Assembly (NCBI GenBank): GCA_016550425.1
Contig: JABXGS010000030.1
Coordinates: 1-21,529 of the forward strand
From: an archaeon
Lineage (GTDB): Archaea > Asgardarchaeota > Hermodarchaeia > Hermodarchaeales > Hermodarchaeaceae
Direction of reading: 5' to 3'
Length of the DNA stretch: 21,529 nt
Both the position numbers and the translations under genes were made by a program. Numbering within the stretch: the first letter of the stretch is position 1; each line of letters begins with the position of its first letter. The notes under the pieces were generated by a model, which searched no databases, had not been told where the DNA came from, and worked only from the letters and a program-made list of their open reading frames with translations. This document shows positions 14,259 through 21,529 of this stretch, piece by piece.

Positions 14259-16091
14259 TTGTGTGGAATTATTGGCGCAATTCATCTAAAAGGAAATATT
14301 GCCTCCATCTTGCGTCAAGCATTGAAACGGCTAGAATATCGTGGTTATGATTCCAGCGGAATCGCTACTGTATCTAATGGAACTCTCTTTATAAAGAAAG
14401 ATAAGGGAAAAATAGACGAGATACACCACCGTTTAAATTTTGACAATTTACCCGGAACGATAGGAATCGGTCATACACGGTGGGCTACTCACGGTTCTCC
14501 ATCCAAAGTGAACGCGCACCCTCACACAGATTGCAATAATCATATTGCTGTTGTTCATAATGGAATCATTGAGAATTACCAAGAATTACGTGAACAGCTT
14601 TTAGCGAAGGGTCATCAATTCCGGTCTCAAACTGATACTGAAGTCATCCCTCATCTAATCGAAGACGCTCTTAAACACACAAATCATCTTGGTGACGCTG
14701 TAGCTCAGATAATTCCACAATTAGAGGGAAGCTATGCACTTGTGGTGTTAGAATCTACAAGAAAGGAACTAGTATGTACCCGTAAAGAAAGCCCCTTGGT
14801 AGTTGGTCTAGGGTCTCGAGGGGTCTATTGCGCCTCAGACGTCCCAGCATTCCTACCCATGACACGAAAGACTATCATTATCGAAGATAATGAACTTGTC
14901 CATCTAACCTCCAATGGGGTGCTCATAAGCCGAATAGATGAGTCAGGTTCTCTGACAAAACTTCCAATTCGGGAACCACTTGTCGTCAAATGGACAATTG
15001 ACATGGCTCAGAAAGGCGGGTACCCGCATTTTATGTTAAAGGAAATACATGAGCAACCCCGTGCGCTTACTGATACTCTTCGAATTCGAAAAGATGATCT
15101 TGAAAACTTCACTGAGATTCTTCACAACCACACGAATGTTCTAACCGTTGCTGCTGGAACATCTTTTCATGCCACATTAGCTGCCAAGTACATGTTTTCG
15201 AATATCGCAAATCGCCTAGTTCATGGAATAATAGCATCAGAGGGTTCTGATGCTGTAGCAGAAAGCTTGGGTGCTGACACAGCAGTGTTAGCTGTTACAC
15301 AATCTGGAGAAACCATTGATACCCTCCACGCTGTCAAACACCTCAAGAACCAAGGCGCTACAATATTAGCCATCACTAATACAGTAGGAAGTTCAATTAC
15401 ACGGATTGCTGATTCAGTTCTTTATACACAGGCTGGTCCTGAAATTGGTGTTGCGGCAACAAAGACTTTTGCCACTCAACTTGCCACCCTTGCATCAATA
15501 TCCATCTCATTAGGCAAAATGACTGGTGCTCAGACCAAGAAGGAAACTGAGGACTTGCAACTATCTTTAAACCAATTTCCGCAACTTATCCAATCAGTCA
15601 TTCGGAACCAAGAAGGCATGATTAAGGCAACGGCCCAAGAACATCTTAACAAATCTAACTTTTTCTTTCTTGGACGAGGTATAAGCACATCTACGGCAAT
15701 GGAAGGGGCACTGAAAATAAAAGAAATTGCGTATGTTCATGCAGAAGGTTATCCTGCAGGCGAATCCAAACATGGACCAATCGCCCTTGTTGAGCCAGGT
15801 TTCCCCATTGTTTTTGTTGCGCCATCTGATAACACACGTCGGCATTTGGAAGGTAATGTCATGGAAATGAAGGCAAGAGGAGCGCAAATCATCTCTGTGT
15901 GCTCAGAGGCAGATGAGAAACTTATCAATCTCAGCGATCAAGCAATCACATTACCTGTGCTCCCTTCGATTTACTTCTCACCAATCAGTTATGTTGTACC
16001 ACTCCAACTACTCGCATATTATGCAGCAATTTTGCGAGGACATAACCCAGACCAACCACGAAATCTAGCCAAAGCCGTAACGGTTCTTTAA
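14259..16091 (+). CDS. glmS: Glutamine-fructose-6-phosphate aminotransferase GlmS
   Basis: GlmS converts fructose-6-phosphate and glutamine to glucosamine-6-phosphate, the first step of UDP-GlcNAc synthesis. The N-terminal glutaminase begins MCGIIGAIHL, with Cys2 the nucleophile exposed after Met removal. RLEYRGYDSSGIATV, GHTRWATHGSPSKVNAHPHTD and HNGIIENY follow. Two SIS sugar-isomerase domains follow, with SQSGETIDTLHAVK-type and CSEADEKL-type loops. The protein ends DQPRNLAKAVTVL, the family's terminal signature. Start is TTG 14259, forced by the required MCGI N-terminus, with AGGGG 10 bases upstream. Length 610 aa is normal. It ends in front of T-rich sequence (16128-16142) that probably acts as a terminator. 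Confidence 0.97.
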   Translation: MCGIIGAIHLKGNIASILRQALKRLEYRGYDSSGIATVSNGTLFIKKDKGKIDEIHHRLNFDNLPGTIGIGHTRWATHGSPSKVNAHPHTDCNNHIAVVHNGIIENYQELREQLLAKGHQFRSQTDTEVIPHLIEDALKHTNHLGDAVAQIIPQLEGSYALVVLESTRKELVCTRKESPLVVGLGSRGVYCASDVPAFLPMTRKTIIIEDNELVHLTSNGVLISRIDESGSLTKLPIREPLVVKWTIDMAQKGGYPHFMLKEIHEQPRALTDTLRIRKDDLENFTEILHNHTNVLTVAAGTSFHATLAAKYMFSNIANRLVHGIIASEGSDAVAESLGADTAVLAVTQSGETIDTLHAVKHLKNQGATILAITNTVGSSITRIADSVLYTQAGPEIGVAATKTFATQLATLASISISLGKMTGAQTKKETEDLQLSLNQFPQLIQSVIRNQEGMIKATAQEHLNKSNFFFLGRGISTSTAMEGALKIKEIAYVHAEGYPAGESKHGPIALVEPGFPIVFVAPSDNTRRHLEGNVMEMKARGAQIISVCSEADEKLINLSDQAITLPVLPSIYFSPISYVVPLQLLAYYAAILRGHNPDQPRNLAKAVTVL

Positions 16092-16127
16092 CCCAGGACT
16101 TACGCGTCATATAGGGCATACACTGCT

Positions 16128-16142
16128 TTTTTGTACGTTTTT
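16128..16142 (+). terminator. T-tract terminator after glmS
   Basis: Two T-runs (CTTTTTTG and GTTTTTC) within about 15 bases lie 40 bases after the glmS stop. Oligo-T tracts of this kind terminate archaeal RNA polymerase. No strong hairpin is visible beside them. Confidence 0.5.
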
Positions 16143-16184
16143 CTAGGTTCCTTCAATACATCTTTTGTGAGAATAGAACGAAAT

Positions 16185-16200
16185 CCGAAAGGCATAAAAA
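16185..16200 (+). promoter_or_regulatory. Putative promoter of the 16226 ORF
   Basis: CCGAAAGG (BRE-like) followed by CATAAAAA (TATA-like, 16193-16200). A start about 25 bases from the TATA centre falls at about 16222, four bases before the ATG at 16226, so the message would be leaderless. The same geometry is seen at the RPC34-like gene. Confidence 0.45.
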
Positions 16201-16225
16201 CAAATCAAATTCCGCGCTGCAAACA

Positions 16226-16384
16226 ATGATCAAAGGGAGGGACAGTAGGTCTTTTGAATTCCGCGAATCCCCGGAGTATGATGAAAAAGAGACGGATGAC
16301 ACTGAACAACTGAGTGATAAGGAAATTGGACTGAAGTTTTTTCTGGAGTGGAGACGGAAATTACCAAAACAAATGACTATCTGA
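16226..16384 (+). CDS. Candidate 52-aa acidic small protein upstream of the HTH/LAGLIDADG gene
   Basis: ATG 16226 opens a 52-codon frame, starting MIKGRDSRSFEFRESPEYDE and continuing through an acidic stretch to a basic end (EWRRKLPKQMTI). I recognise no family. Support comes from the TATA-like sequence placed for a leaderless transcript at this ATG. It overlaps the 16348 gene by 37 bases in another frame, like a small leading gene of an operon. A box C/D-like motif set lies inside it (16278-16334), so the region may instead be a non-coding RNA gene. Whether it is real, or a fragment of the downstream gene's N-terminus after a frameshift, cannot be settled here. Confidence 0.4.
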   Translation: MIKGRDSRSFEFRESPEYDEKETDDTEQLSDKEIGLKFFLEWRRKLPKQMTI

Positions 16385-18291
16385 AAATTGCTAATTCCTC
16401 TCGAATAATAGAATGTGAGAGCAAAGTAGGAAAAGAGCAAGAAATCTCTGAACCAAGGATAGAAATTGCTAATCTTGCTTCTCTTAGTGCTTTAATTGAA
16501 CGTCATCCTTATTTCAGAGAAAGAGGTGATTTTGAAGAACATCGCCAAATGGCTGAAAAGTTCGTGATAATCAAGAAACTTCAGAGATGTTCACAACTAG
16601 ACCACCTATCAGGTAATGAAATTTCTCGTAGATCTGGTATAAACGCAGGAACTGTCAGAGATTGGGTGAGAGACAAAAGCGAACCAAAACTCGTAAGAAG
16701 TTTGAAAATCCATGAAACCGCACGGCGAAAATGGGAAAGAAGCTTGTCTCTCGAAGCAAAGCGACGTTGCATAGATCCATCCGATGTTCATCGCTATTTG
16801 AAACCACTTAATGAGCCTGATAAGGAATTCGAACTGACAGATTATTCGAAAACGCTTGAAAGGCTTTATTCATCGATTAGGAATCCACCCAAAGTAATTT
16901 TCGCTACACTATTCCCATATCAGCGAACAGGTCCCAATTGGCTACGGGAAATATCTAAAAATATTGAGTTAAATCGAAAAGATATTGAAAATCAAATTAA
17001 TGCTAGACTTGAAATATCACAACAGGCGAATAACAAGCTTCAAATTGGAATAACCAATTCCGCACTCTACTTTTGGCGACGAAATATCTCTTCAGATAAC
17101 TGGCTAAATATCTTAAATCAAGAGCTCTTCTTTTTCAAAAACCCAGCGACGTCAATCAAACTTGTCGAAGCTTCAAGGAAAAACCTTGATTTAGATAAAT
17201 CAACTTCGAAACCCAATCGTGGATTCAGCAAGCTTATCACACAAATGTCCGATGTTTCTGAAAACAAAGAAAAAACTAAATCCCGCCCAACAGAAATCGA
17301 ACATAAGCTATCCTATCTGAAAGGGGAACATCTTCATTTCATTCTTGATTCACTAAACGTATCGCTTGTAAACATCCAGCCTTTAATCATGAAGATTGGA
17401 AAAACCCGAAATGATAGTGGTGGTATATTTAATCCACTATTTCCTAGGGGTGAAAAATTAGGTGAATTTCGTGCTCGTGCTTATGCTATCATTGCTAGTG
17501 ACGGTCATATACAGAGAAGCCAGCTTATCTATGCAGAACGTGATAAAGAGAGAAGACAATATGTAAGAAATTTGTTTCGAAATCATTTAGGTGAAATTCA
17601 TTGCCATGAAACTTCTCAAAATAGGTTAGTCTTCTCAAGCGTTGTTGGTCGAATTTTAACAAAATGGGGGGTTCCTATTGGTGACAAACACTTGCATCAT
17701 GAGTTCAGATTACCTGAATTTATCCGGAAAGGCAATATGAGAACTAAAGTTGCATACCTTCAAGAAGTAATACCTGAGGATGGGTGTTTTTTCACAGAAC
17801 AATCACGGGCATGGTTTTCAATCAATAGGGCCAAAGTGTTAGATGGTGGATCGCTTTCTAAGAAATATGAATTTGTATCAAGAATCTCACCCGAACTAAA
17901 AGAATTCGTTCGCAGATGGGGTAAAGAAGTATCTTATGGTAAGGGTGGCGATTACCAAAAACACGTATTATTAGGTGGAAAATTATGGCGGCTGACTGAA
18001 CTTAAAGACAGTCCTGTTGTCCGTCAACGTGCAAGGCTCTTAAGGGATTTAATTAAAGACAATCCGTGTAAACTCCTAGATGATGAAGTGAGACTAGCGA
18101 AGAGTATAGGAATTAAGATGACAAAACGAGTAAAGGAAATTAGTCTCTTTGATTCAGGACGTGTATCAGTTACTTGGTATGCAAAAACTAGAAGACAAAA
18201 AGACACAATTAATTGGGCCGTGCTTGCAGCCCCTGCATCTGGTTATAAGCGACGAGAGGTTGAAAACTGGTTAGCAATGCTTGTTGAGTAA
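16348..18291 (+). CDS. HTH plus LAGLIDADG-like protein, possible free-standing homing endonuclease
   Basis: A 647-aa protein of uncertain role. Residues 85-112 (HLSGNEISRRSGINAGTVRDWVRDKSEP) form a helix-turn-helix. Residues 374-447 read like a LAGLIDADG repeat: FRARAYAIIASDGHI, then a charged strand region and FSSVVGRILTKWGVPIGDK. A second such helix sits at 463-481 (NMRTKVAYLQEVIPEDGCF). Each keeps an acidic residue before the terminal G (SDG and EDG), as in LAGLIDADG active sites. Segments between (150-350) and after (500-647) are unfamiliar; the end may be a second DNA-binding domain. The start GTG 16348 follows GGAG weakly. Arg codons are often AGA/AGG, unlike the CGN-rich neighbours, which suggests transfer. 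It lies between glmS and the replication cluster and is not inside another gene, so it is not an intein. Confidence 0.75.
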   Translation: METEITKTNDYLKIANSSRIIECESKVGKEQEISEPRIEIANLASLSALIERHPYFRERGDFEEHRQMAEKFVIIKKLQRCSQLDHLSGNEISRRSGINAGTVRDWVRDKSEPKLVRSLKIHETARRKWERSLSLEAKRRCIDPSDVHRYLKPLNEPDKEFELTDYSKTLERLYSSIRNPPKVIFATLFPYQRTGPNWLREISKNIELNRKDIENQINARLEISQQANNKLQIGITNSALYFWRRNISSDNWLNILNQELFFFKNPATSIKLVEASRKNLDLDKSTSKPNRGFSKLITQMSDVSENKEKTKSRPTEIEHKLSYLKGEHLHFILDSLNVSLVNIQPLIMKIGKTRNDSGGIFNPLFPRGEKLGEFRARAYAIIASDGHIQRSQLIYAERDKERRQYVRNLFRNHLGEIHCHETSQNRLVFSSVVGRILTKWGVPIGDKHLHHEFRLPEFIRKGNMRTKVAYLQEVIPEDGCFFTEQSRAWFSINRAKVLDGGSLSKKYEFVSRISPELKEFVRRWGKEVSYGKGGDYQKHVLLGGKLWRLTELKDSPVVRQRARLLRDLIKDNPCKLLDDEVRLAKSIGIKMTKRVKEISLFDSGRVSVTWYAKTRRQKDTINWAVLAAPASGYKRREVENWLAMLVE

Positions 18292-18315
18292 GAAAGAATC
18301 AAAATTGAGTAAGAA
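18284..18315 (+). repeat. 11-bp direct repeat at the end of the HTH/LAGLIDADG gene
   Basis: TTGAGTAAGAA occurs at 18284-18294 (spanning the stop codon) and again at 18305-18315, a 21-base period. It is a short tandem duplication. I do not find a third copy at the 5' end of the gene, so it does not look like a target-site duplication. Confidence 0.4.
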
Positions 18316-18328
18316 TACCAACAGGGCA

Positions 18329-18337
18329 TGATTTAAG
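18329..18337 (+). promoter_or_regulatory. Putative promoter of the zinc-ribbon gene
   Basis: TGATTTAAG is TATA-like and stands about 40 bases upstream of the zinc-ribbon GTG at 18376, giving a leader of about 15-20 bases. The BRE flank is poor, so this is a weak call. Confidence 0.3.
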
Positions 18338-18375
18338 AAGAACGTTATTGAGGTACAGTTGAAAGAAGTTAATTG

Positions 18376-18615
18376 GTGGATTATTTGACAACATGCCCCG
18401 AATGCGCTGGAAAAATGCGCTTCGATCCGAAGAGCGGCCGTCAAGTATGTCAACGCTGTGGACTCGCCGTATCTCGTGCAGAGCTCGATCGGCTTTGGGA
18501 CGAACAACGTTCTTCCTTTCGAGAAAAGGATGACGAAAGAGAAAAGTCCCAACGTCGCCGCGATTATCTTGAATGGTGGCTCGGTAAGAAAGGAAAAGAC
18601 AAACGCAAGAAGTAA
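18376..18615 (+). CDS. Small TFIIB-type zinc-ribbon protein
   Basis: A 79-aa protein with one zinc ribbon, CPEC at about residues 7-10 and CQRC at about 25-28. They are separated by GKMRFDPKSGRQV, very like the N-terminal ribbon of TFB but without any cyclin domain. GLAVSRAELDRLWDEQRSSF follows, and then a highly charged helical tail rich in Arg, Glu and Lys (REKSQRRRDYLEWWLGKKGKDKRKK). Such stand-alone ribbon-plus-helix proteins are widespread in archaea but uncharacterised to my knowledge. Start GTG 18376 is preferred; TTG 18373 directly before it is equivalent. It precedes orc1/cdc6 by about 130 bases on the same strand, so a link to replication or transcription is possible but unproven. 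Confidence 0.8.
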   Translation: MDYLTTCPECAGKMRFDPKSGRQVCQRCGLAVSRAELDRLWDEQRSSFREKDDEREKSQRRRDYLEWWLGKKGKDKRKK

Positions 18616-18660
18616 AAATGCCTTACTTCGGTTCTACTCAAGTCAGTTTTACGTGAGTGT

Positions 18661-18676
18661 GGAAAATCCTTTTATG
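18661..18676 (+). promoter_or_regulatory. Putative promoter of orc1/cdc6
   Basis: GGAAAAT followed by CCTTTTATG (18668-18676) fits BRE-TATA. A transcript start near 18698 gives a 45-base leader to GTG 18744 and excludes the in-frame GTG 18657 as the translation start. Confidence 0.5.
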
Positions 18677-18743
18677 GGCAGCAACTTCTGTTCGTCCACG
18701 GAATCAGCTAGTCTTGTCTGATTTACTATTTCGGGGTGCGCAC

Positions 18744-19949
18744 GTGGGCGAGAATATCATCGAAAAGGCACTATTAGGTGCATCTGTCTTCAAAAATGAA
18801 GAGACACTTCATCCAGCTTTCGTTCCCCCTGAACTCCCTAACCGCGAGAATCAACTTGTCCGGCTTAGTCACACTTTCAAAGCTTTACTTAACAAAGATG
18901 GGGCCTATGCGGTAAATGTCGCTGTTGTCGGAAAACCTGGAACTGGGAAAACCGTTTCAATCCGCTATTTTGGACGCGGGCTGGAAAAAGCCGCCGCAAA
19001 ACGTGGAATCAAAGTTCGGTTCGAATACTACGACTGCTTTATGTTTAGGACAAAAAGTGCGATTCTTCGTGATTTACTTACAGAAAGGTTCAAAGTTACA
19101 AGTCGTGGATTTTCTGATGAAGAAATTACTACAATGATTAATCGCCGACTGTCCCGGGAAAAAATCCGTTTAGTCCTATGTCTTGATGAAGCTTATTTGC
19201 TCGGGCAAGATCTTCTCAGTTTAATTCATGCCAGTGAAGTAGCAGAGCATGGACAGGCATTCATCTCAACGCTAATCGCCTGCCGTGTTGTTGATTGGCA
19301 AAATACTCTGAGTTTTCCTCTTTCTGGTCGACTTCATGATCGAATTGATATGCCAGCTTATGACCAAGATGAGCTTTATAAAATCTTCAAGTACCGCGCT
19401 GAAATGGCGTTCCATAAAGACGTAGTTACCGATGAAATTCTACACATGGTTGCCAATATCGCTGCATCAACACAGAATGCCCGACACGGTATTGAAATAA
19501 TGTATCTTGCTGGAAAAGCCGCAGACAGGTATAATGTCCGTCCAATTACACCTGATTTAATCCGGAGAGCCAAACAAGAAGTCTATTCGGAGTTACGTTC
19601 TGATGTTTTGTATGGTCTCCGTGACCAGGAAATTCTCGTTCTTGCTGCACTCACGCGAGAACTAAAAGCCCAAAAATCAAGCTCTACAACCATCGCAAAG
19701 GTCTATGAACGTTACCAATTAATCTGCGAAGAATTCGGAGTAAAAAAACAGGCTCTGCCAACCTTTAGAAAAACCATCGATGCATTAGTAACCCTAGGCA
19801 TCATCGGAAAGGTGGTAGAAGGTATCGGAACCGGTCAACGGGGACGCCGGGCTCGCTTAACCCTGATGGATATCCCTGTTGAAGTATTCGACGAACGTGT
19901 CAGTGAAATTCTACAACGCCGCCAATCAACGGATACTAATTTTGATTAA
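18744..19949 (+). CDS. cdc6: Orc1/Cdc6 replication initiator AAA+ ATPase
   Basis: Origin-binding protein that recruits MCM at archaeal replication origins. With start GTG 18744, the N-terminus VGENIIEKALLGASVFKNEETLHPAFVPPELPNRENQ is the typical Cdc6 opening. Walker A is GKPGTGKT (residues 63-70), and Walker B is LVLCLDEA (143-150, DE at 148-149). A sensor region lies near FISTLIACRVVDWQNTLSFPLSGRLHDRIDMPAYDQDEL, which also carries the Cdc6-specific initiator contact. The C-terminal winged helix runs from about residue 310. A longer reading from 18657 crosses the predicted TATA box and is rejected. At 401 aa it has normal length. It is followed after 20 bases by gins23 and mcm, forming a replication operon. 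No origin-recognition-box sequence was recognised nearby. Confidence 0.95.
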   Translation: MGENIIEKALLGASVFKNEETLHPAFVPPELPNRENQLVRLSHTFKALLNKDGAYAVNVAVVGKPGTGKTVSIRYFGRGLEKAAAKRGIKVRFEYYDCFMFRTKSAILRDLLTERFKVTSRGFSDEEITTMINRRLSREKIRLVLCLDEAYLLGQDLLSLIHASEVAEHGQAFISTLIACRVVDWQNTLSFPLSGRLHDRIDMPAYDQDELYKIFKYRAEMAFHKDVVTDEILHMVANIAASTQNARHGIEIMYLAGKAADRYNVRPITPDLIRRAKQEVYSELRSDVLYGLRDQEILVLAALTRELKAQKSSSTTIAKVYERYQLICEEFGVKKQALPTFRKTIDALVTLGIIGKVVEGIGTGQRGRRARLTLMDIPVEVFDERVSEILQRRQSTDTNFD

Positions 19950-19969
19950 TAAAATGGAGAGAACAAAGA

Positions 19970-20527
19970 ATGGAAACACAACATATGAAAGGCGCACTTG
20001 GATTTCAATTTGAGAATGCAACCGTGACAATTGTTGCAACTAAAACGGTGGACGAATTCACAATTAATGAGTCGACATATGGTCCTATCGAAAAAGGGCG
20101 GGAACTCGATGTCCCTCGTTGGGTAGCCACGGTGTTAATTAAAAATAATATGGCACAAATTAAGGATCCTGCTATTGGGGTACCAGACCTTCAAAAAGCA
20201 CTTTGGCGAGAAACTGGAGAACCGGTTCTTCAATCACTACCACCTAACTACTATTTTCAAATTCGAAATGCTATTGAACACCTTGCCCTCCAAAATAAGA
20301 ATACTCCCAATGATGTTCGAATAGCTGCACAAACAAAAATGGAAACATTACTACGCGACCTTATCGATAATCGGCTACTGAAATTAATGAAATTGTCATT
20401 ACGAGAAGAAAGACTCCGTGAAATAAAAAAGAAAATGACGGAAGAAGAACGATGGCTTTTTGACAGACTCGTCATTCTTTTACGTAATTGGCAGAAAGAA
20501 GTAACGGAGATAGAGATTAGTGACTGA
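19970..20527 (+). CDS. gins23: GINS complex subunit Gins23
   Basis: GINS links MCM and the polymerase/primase in the archaeal replisome, forming part of the CMG-like helicase. The short beta-rich B domain comes first (residues 1-60, with KGRELDVPRWVATVLIKNNMAQI). The helical A domain follows (VPDLQKALWRETGEPVLQSLPPNYYFQIRNAIEHL, then a long basic helix LLKLMKLSLREERLREIKKKMT). B-then-A order indicates Gins23 (Psf2/3-type); Gins51 has the reverse order. ATG 19970 follows GGAGAG at a usable distance. Length 185 aa is normal. It lies between cdc6 and mcm, with the mcm start overlapping its last codons by 8 bases. Confidence 0.88.
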   Translation: METQHMKGALGFQFENATVTIVATKTVDEFTINESTYGPIEKGRELDVPRWVATVLIKNNMAQIKDPAIGVPDLQKALWRETGEPVLQSLPPNYYFQIRNAIEHLALQNKNTPNDVRIAAQTKMETLLRDLIDNRLLKLMKLSLREERLREIKKKMTEEERWLFDRLVILLRNWQKEVTEIEISD

Positions 20528-21529
20528 AGAAATCGACTATATTACTCGCTATGAAGAGTTTCTGAAATCCTATAAAACAGAAGACGGCGAGACCCCCTAT
20601 AATGACGCTATCGCCCGTCTGAGTCTAGAAAAGCACATTTCAGTCTCAATTGATTTCAATCAATTACTCACATTCGACCCCGAACTAGCCGCTGCAACCA
20701 AAGAGAACCCGCAACGAGCCATCGATGCCGCTTCTGCCGCAATCCGACGCATTCTTCGCGTTGTTGATTCTGATTATTCAGAGTCCATCGAAAATCTCCA
20801 CGCACGATTTAAAGAAGTCCCTGACCGGGTCTCAGTACGTTTTATTCGCGCAGAACACATCGGTCAACTAATCATGGTCGATGCACTCGTCACTCGAGTC
20901 AGTGATGTAAAACCACTTCTCGTTGAAGGCGTATTCCAGTGCCGCCAATGCCAAGAAATCATCTATGTTCAACAAGCCAACCAATTCATTCCTCCCTCAC
21001 TCTGTACAAATGATGCCTGTCGAAGTAAAGGCCCATTCGATCTCATCCCCGAACGCTCCAAATTCGTTGATTGGCAAAAAATCCGCCTTCAAGAGAAACC
21101 CGAAGAACTCCCTCCCGGCGCGCTCCCACGCGCCCTCGATTGCATATTACAAGACGATCTAGTCGATATCGCACGCCCCGGCGACCCCTGCCGTGTCGTC
21201 GGTATCCTACGATCCACCCAAGATACCACCGCTCGCACCCGACGCAAAGCCCCCACCTTCAGCGTCTTCTTAGCCACCAATTACGTAGCCGTATCCGAAA
21301 GAGAAGCCGATCGCGTCGAAATCGAACCCAAAGAAGAAGAAGAAATCCGCGAACTCGCCACAGACCCCCTCATCCACCGAAAACTCGTCAACTCCATCGC
21401 CCCCTCCATCTACGGCCTCACCGACATCAAAGAAGCCGTCTGCCTCCTCCTCTTCGGCGGCGTCAGCAAAGTCCTCTCCGACGGCGTCAAAATCCGCGGC
21501 GACTCCAACATCCTCCTCGTAGGCGATCC
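20520..21529 (+). CDS. mcm: MCM replicative helicase, N-terminal part (3' truncated)
   Basis: MCM is the hexameric replicative DNA helicase. The window holds 336 complete codons from GTG 20520. The N-terminal domain opens with ITRYEEFLKSYKTEDGE. QLIMVDALVTRVSDVKPL marks the OB fold. The zinc site is CRQC (about residue 140) with the second pair CTNDAC. FKEVPDRVSVRFIRAEHIG and GDPCRVVGILRSTQ are also typical. The AAA+ domain begins at NSIAPSIYGLTDIKEAVCLLLFGG and ends in ILLVGDP, cut just at Walker A by the window edge. The start overlaps the gins23 stop by 8 bases, so the two are translationally coupled. Synonymous choice shifts strongly to C-ending codons towards the 3' end, which is odd for the window. 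Confidence 0.95.
   Translation, partial: MTEEIDYITRYEEFLKSYKTEDGETPYNDAIARLSLEKHISVSIDFNQLLTFDPELAAATKENPQRAIDAASAAIRRILRVVDSDYSESIENLHARFKEVPDRVSVRFIRAEHIGQLIMVDALVTRVSDVKPLLVEGVFQCRQCQEIIYVQQANQFIPPSLCTNDACRSKGPFDLIPERSKFVDWQKIRLQEKPEELPPGALPRALDCILQDDLVDIARPGDPCRVVGILRSTQDTTARTRRKAPTFSVFLATNYVAVSEREADRVEIEPKEEEEIRELATDPLIHRKLVNSIAPSIYGLTDIKEAVCLLLFGGVSKVLSDGVKIRGDSNILLVGD

Noticed and set aside
18657..18743. Longer N-terminus for Cdc6 from GTG 18657
   Set aside because: The segment contains the predicted TATA box, and its residues do not resemble Cdc6; GTG 18744 restores the usual opening.
18616..18743. Replication origin next to cdc6
   Set aside because: I see no origin-recognition-box sequence with its G-run, and no repeated inverted motifs in the 128-base spacer. 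An origin may still lie outside the window.
1..21529. tRNA, rRNA, CRISPR array, transposase or prophage genes
   Set aside because: I looked for acceptor/anticodon-type folds, regularly spaced repeats and transposase motifs and found none convincing.

Overview
The window is a gene-dense piece of an archaeal chromosome. Evidence is the set of archaeal information-processing genes (TFB, Orc1/Cdc6, GINS, MCM, Nop5/fibrillarin, Gar1, SRP19, S8e, S30e) and TATA-type promoters upstream of several of them. S30e and an RPC34-like RNA polymerase subunit point to the TACK/Asgard side of Archaea rather than Euryarchaeota. A small longin-like protein would fit an Asgard or related lineage, but I cannot place it more precisely from sequence alone. 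HypE and HypA imply a [NiFe] hydrogenase elsewhere in the genome.

Layout. (1) 1-2360: smc (5' truncated by the window edge), scpA, scpB, the condensin-type chromosome segregation set. (2) 2470-2952: a small longin-like protein of unknown role. (3) 2966-4884: hydrogenase maturation genes hypE and hypA on the minus strand, flanking ribosomal gene S8e on the plus strand. (4) 4984-6662: srp19, gar1 and tfb on the plus strand. gar1 and tfb have no usable ATG/GTG/TTG start. Each has a Shine-Dalgarno sequence placed correctly for a non-AUG start (CTG and ACG). (5) 6762-7097: RPC34-like subunit with a four-cysteine cluster. (6) 7078-12214, minus strand: a six-gene RNA-modification operon reading nop5, flpA, UPF0216, HTH regulator, trm1, rlmE/FtsJ-like. 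(7) 12365-16091: S30e, elp3, glmS. (8) 16226-18291: an accessory insert-like segment with a candidate 52-aa leaderless ORF and a 647-aa HTH plus LAGLIDADG-like protein. A box C/D-like motif set also lies here. (9) 18376-end: zinc-ribbon protein, orc1/cdc6, gins23, mcm (3' truncated), a replication-initiation cluster.

Most genes are housekeeping. The points most worth a second look are the consecutive non-AUG starts of gar1 and tfb, the HTH/LAGLIDADG-like gene with its upstream small ORF, the RPC34-like protein, the longin-like gene next to smc-scpAB, and a strong rise in C-ending codons along mcm. I found no tRNA, rRNA, CRISPR array or recognisable insertion sequence.
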